A stretch of 64,000 nucleotides of DNA from positions 62,001 through 126,000 of the forward strand of contig NZ_BJNZ01000001.1 of assembly GCF_006539945.1 (NCBI RefSeq), read 5' to 3'. The DNA comes from Cellulosimicrobium cellulans (lineage in GTDB: Bacteria; Actinomycetota; Actinomycetes; Actinomycetales; Cellulomonadaceae). Position 1 is the stretch's first letter; each line of letters starts with the position of its first letter. The notes beneath the pieces are model-generated. The model saw nothing but the letters and a program-made list of their open reading frames with translations. It made no database searches and was not told where the DNA came from. Shown here one piece after another: positions 61,622-64,000 of the stretch. Made by a program: the position numbers and the translations under genes.

Positions 61622-61639
61622 GCTAAACTCCGGTATCAG

Positions 61640-61660
61640 ATCGGCCGATGATGGGATCAT
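61640..61660. promoter_or_regulatory. GntR operator candidates in divergent region
   Basis: Two palindromes overlap: ATCGGCCGAT (61640-61649) and ATGAT-GGG-ATCAT (61648-61660). They lie in the 42 bases between the MFS start and the GntR start, a place suited to coupled repression. Confidence 0.6.
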
Positions 61661-61663
61661 GGG

Positions 61664-62341
61664 ATGAATCACGAGCAGTCTGGCACGCGCGAGCCGATGC
61701 GTCGAGTGGGGCTCATCGACCAGGCGGCGGCCCGCTTCCGCGAGGAGGTGGTGTCCGGGCGCTGGCCGGTCGGGGAGCGCATCCCGACCGAGGCCGCCCT
61801 CGTGGCGGAGTTCGGCGTCGGGCGGAACACCGTCCGTGAGGCGCTCCAGTCGCTCGTGCACGCCGGTCTGCTGCGCCGCGAGCAGGGGCGCGGCACGTTC
61901 GTCATCTCGAGCTCCGAGCTGACCGGCACCCTCGAGCGTCAGCTCGCGGGCGGCAGCCGCCGCCACTACCTGGAGCTGCGCCTCGCCCTCGACAGCACCG
62001 CGGCGTCGCTCGCCGCCGCGAGCCGCACGGACGCGGACGTCGCGCAGCTGCGCGACCTGCGCGACCGCCGGGAGGCGGCGTGGTCCCACGACCCCGACGC
62101 GCGCGCGAGGGCGGACCTCGACCTGCACCGCGCGATCGTGGAGGCGACGCACAATCCCCTGTACGTGACGCTGTACTCGAGCATGCTCGACGTCTTCGCC
62201 GTCCACATGCGCGACGACGAGAGCGGGGACGAGGACGCGGCGCACCGCAGGCACCACGAGCTCGTGGAGGCGATCGCCGAGGGGGACGCCGACCGTGCTG
62301 CGGTGTCGGTGGCCGCCATCATGGACCCGTTCCTGCGCTGA
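61664..62341 (+). CDS. GntR-family regulator (FadR/FCD subfamily)
   Basis: A 225-residue GntR protein. The winged helix (about 15-82) has PTEAALVAEFGVGRNTVREAL. The FCD domain (about 100-220) is all-helical with the Asp/His metal-ligand positions (DLHRAIVEAT, HHELVEAI). It is divergent from the CynX-like transporter and probably regulates it. No strong ribosome site precedes either this ATG or one 11 codons downstream, so the mRNA may be leaderless. Confidence 0.9.
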   Translation: MNHEQSGTREPMRRVGLIDQAAARFREEVVSGRWPVGERIPTEAALVAEFGVGRNTVREALQSLVHAGLLRREQGRGTFVISSSELTGTLERQLAGGSRRHYLELRLALDSTAASLAAASRTDADVAQLRDLRDRREAAWSHDPDARARADLDLHRAIVEATHNPLYVTLYSSMLDVFAVHMRDDESGDEDAAHRRHHELVEAIAEGDADRAAVSVAAIMDPFLR

Positions 62342-62368
62342 GGCGCGGCGCGGCAGCCGAGCCCGCGG

Positions 62369-62806
62369 TCAGTCCAGGCAGAACTCGTTGCCCTCGACGT
62401 CCTGCATGACGATGCACGACTCGTTCTCCTCGTCCGCGACCATCACGCGCACGCACGTCGCGCCGAGGGCGACGAGCCGGTCGCGCTCGGCCTCGAGCGT
62501 GGCGAGGCGCTCGGCGCCGACGAGCCCGGTGCCGACGCGCACGTCGAGGTGCACCCGGTTCTTCACGACCTTGCCCTCGGGGACGCGCTGGAAGTACAGG
62601 CGCGGCCCGACCCCGCCGGGGTCGCTGCACGCGAACCAGGTGTCGCGCTGCTCGGGCGGGAGCGCGGCGTTCGCGTCGTCCCACGTCGCGAAGCCGTCCG
62701 GGGGCGACGGCGGGACGTAGCCCAGCACCTCGCACCAGAAGCGGGCGACGCGCTCCGGCTGCGCGCAGTCGAACGTGACCTGGACCTGCCTGACCGTCGT
62801 CGTCAT
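62369..62806 (-). CDS. VOC-family (glyoxalase-like) protein
   Basis: A 145-residue protein with two beta-alpha-beta-beta-beta units. VQVTFDCAQPERVARFWCEVLGY is the typical N-terminal unit, with the pattern split by the first helix. VHLDVRV near 85 and DVEGNEFCLD at the end complete the second unit. It belongs to the Glyoxalase_6 group, which lacks a fixed reaction. No neighbour suggests a substrate. Confidence 0.87.
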   Translation of the reverse strand: MTTTVRQVQVTFDCAQPERVARFWCEVLGYVPPSPPDGFATWDDANAALPPEQRDTWFACSDPGGVGPRLYFQRVPEGKVVKNRVHLDVRVGTGLVGAERLATLEAERDRLVALGATCVRVMVADEENESCIVMQDVEGNEFCLD

Positions 62807-62815
62807 CCCGTCACC

Positions 62816-64000
62816 CTAGGCGCGCAGGTGCTCCTGGTCGGAGGGCATCTCCGACCCCGGCGCGCCTGTCACCGGCGCGTCCGTCACTGCCGCTTCCGGC
62901 GCCGGCGCGGTCGGCGTCGCGGGGAACGTGCGTCGCGCCACGAGCGCCACGACGAGCGCGACGGCGACGATCCCCGCCCCGACGAACGGGACGACGTCGA
63001 GCCCGGAGCGGGCGAGGACGAGTGCGCCGAGCGCGGCGCCCCCGCCGATGCCGACGTTCGACGTCGCGTTGACGAGCGCGCCCGTGAGGTCCGGCGACGC
63101 GCCGTGCGCGCGGATCGCGGCCGCCTGGAACACCGGCGCGACGGCGCCGAACCCCGCGCTCCACACCCCGATCGCGACGAGCACCCCGACGGTCCCGGGG
63201 AACGCGAGCCCGACCGCGAGCATGCCCGCCACGACGGCGACGAGCGTCACGACCGTCGTCCGCCGCGGCCGGTGGTCGAGGCGCGCGGCGGCGAACGCCG
63301 TCCCGACGAGGCCGAGCGCCCCGAGCACGAGGAGCGCCGGGCCGAGCGCCGACTCCCGGAGGCCCGCGCCCAGGAGCAGGAGCGACACGAAGGTGTAGAC
63401 CGTGTACTGGCCCAGGTACGTGAGGGCATTCGTGGTCGTGGCCACCGCGAGCGCGGAGCGTCGGCTCGCGCTCGACGCGTCCGACGGCGGAGCCCCGCCC
63501 CCCCGGCACGGGAGGCAGCAGGAACGCGATGAGCACGGTGGCCAGCGCGCACGCGCCCGCGAGCACGCCGAACGCGGGACGCCAGCCGATCGCGGTGCCG
63601 AGCGTCGTCGTCAGCGGCACGCCGAGCACGAACCCGACGGCCGCGCCCGCGGTGACGAGCGACAGCGCGCGCCCCGTGAGGTGCGGCAGCACGAGCCGTG
63701 ACGCATACCCGATGCTCACCGAGAAGAACACCGCGTGCGACGCGCCTCCCAGCGCCCGCGCCGCCGCGACGACGGCGAACGTCGGAGCGACGGCGACGAG
63801 CACATTGCTCACGGTGTAGAGCCCGAGCGTCGTCAGGAGCAGGCCCTTGCGCGGGAGCCGGGCCGTCCCGAGCGTGAGGGGCACGGCGAGCGCCGCGACC
63901 ATGACCGCGTACGCCGTGACGAGCAGCCCGGCGACGGACTCCGTGACGTCCAGGTCCACGCTGAGGAGCGGCAGGAGGCCGACGGGCACCAGCTCGGTCG
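62816..64000 (-). pseudogene. MFS transporter (DHA1 type), frameshifted and cut by window edge
   Basis: The N-terminal half (63507-64000) is open from the right edge: TELVPVGLLPLLSVDL is the first helix of DHA1-type efflux pumps, so a few residues lie outside the window. The frame breaks in a run of seven C (63499-63505, G on the coding strand). The other frame continues at once with APPSDASSASRRSALAVATTTN and the last six helices to 62816. Deleting one C would restore a transporter of about 395 residues. It is either a real frameshift, a phase-variable tract or a sequencing error. Confidence 0.82.

Overview
The window is very GC-rich (roughly three quarters G+C) DNA from a high-GC Gram-positive actinobacterium. 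Secreted multi-domain glycoside hydrolases (GH32, GH92, GH87), ANTAR regulators, a SARP/BTAD regulator, an RskA-type anti-sigma factor and a class E/F-like sortase point to a polysaccharide-degrading soil actinomycete. The Cellulosimicrobium/Cellulomonas/Promicromonospora group is the best guess. This is inferred from gene content; there is no rRNA gene to confirm it.

Layout. (1) 1-4649: end of a sugar ABC importer, a small cytoplasmic clan GH-J-like enzyme and a secreted GH32 fructanase, probably a fructan/levan locus. (2) 4696-13353: a second sugar ABC importer with an intracellular GH1 beta-glucosidase, divergent from a TetR regulator and a 1143-residue GH94-like phosphorylase. This looks like a beta-glucan (possibly beta-1,2-glucan/sophorose) oligosaccharide locus. 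(3) 13464-19342: a small membrane protein, a secreted DUF1080 protein, a GntR regulator, an MGT-type glycosyltransferase and a Pro-rich single-pass membrane protein. (4) 19368-20840: a fluoride riboswitch followed by a universal stress protein and two FluC/CrcB fluoride channels. (5) 20863-25109: an ArsR/SRPBCC pair with its operator, a flavodoxin-type oxidoreductase, and a four-gene overlapping operon built around a divergent NRAMP transporter. (6) 25242-33593: a chloramphenicol acetyltransferase, an alcohol dehydrogenase, two divergent ANTAR regulators, a flavin-reductase-like protein, an alpha/beta hydrolase divergent from a SARP regulator, and a TetR/DHFR-like divergent pair.

(7) 33632-35602: a two-gene AbiE-type toxin-antitoxin/phage-defence module with two operator palindromes. 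(8) 35788-38851: a cell-surface cassette of DUF4397 protein, sortase, ECF sigma factor and zinc-finger anti-sigma factor. (9) 39132-44261: a giant secreted GH92 alpha-mannosidase with tandem carbohydrate-binding modules. (10) 44392-50866: a hypothetical protein, an ATP-dependent DNA ligase, and two metal-resistance units (ArsR + CDF with an Asp-His tract; CmtR-like ArsR + Cys-rich CDF + SLC13/ArsB-type carrier), with a family of short palindromic intergenic repeats around the first unit. (11) 50938-54669: a GNAT, a DapA-family aldolase with divergent LysR, signal peptidase I and a YCII protein. (12) 55049-58450: a secreted GH87 alpha-1,3-glucanase/mycodextranase. (13) 58594-64000: a secreted TAP-type peptidase, a CynX-like MFS transporter with divergent GntR, a VOC protein, and an MFS gene that runs off the window and carries a one-base frameshift in a C7 run.

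The secreted enzymes (GH32, GH92, GH87, DUF1080, peptidase) would release sugars and peptides outside the cell, and the two ABC systems with the intracellular GH1 and GH94-like enzymes would import and finish them. No rRNA, tRNA, CRISPR array, transposase or integrase was seen. The AbiE module is the most mobile-looking element.
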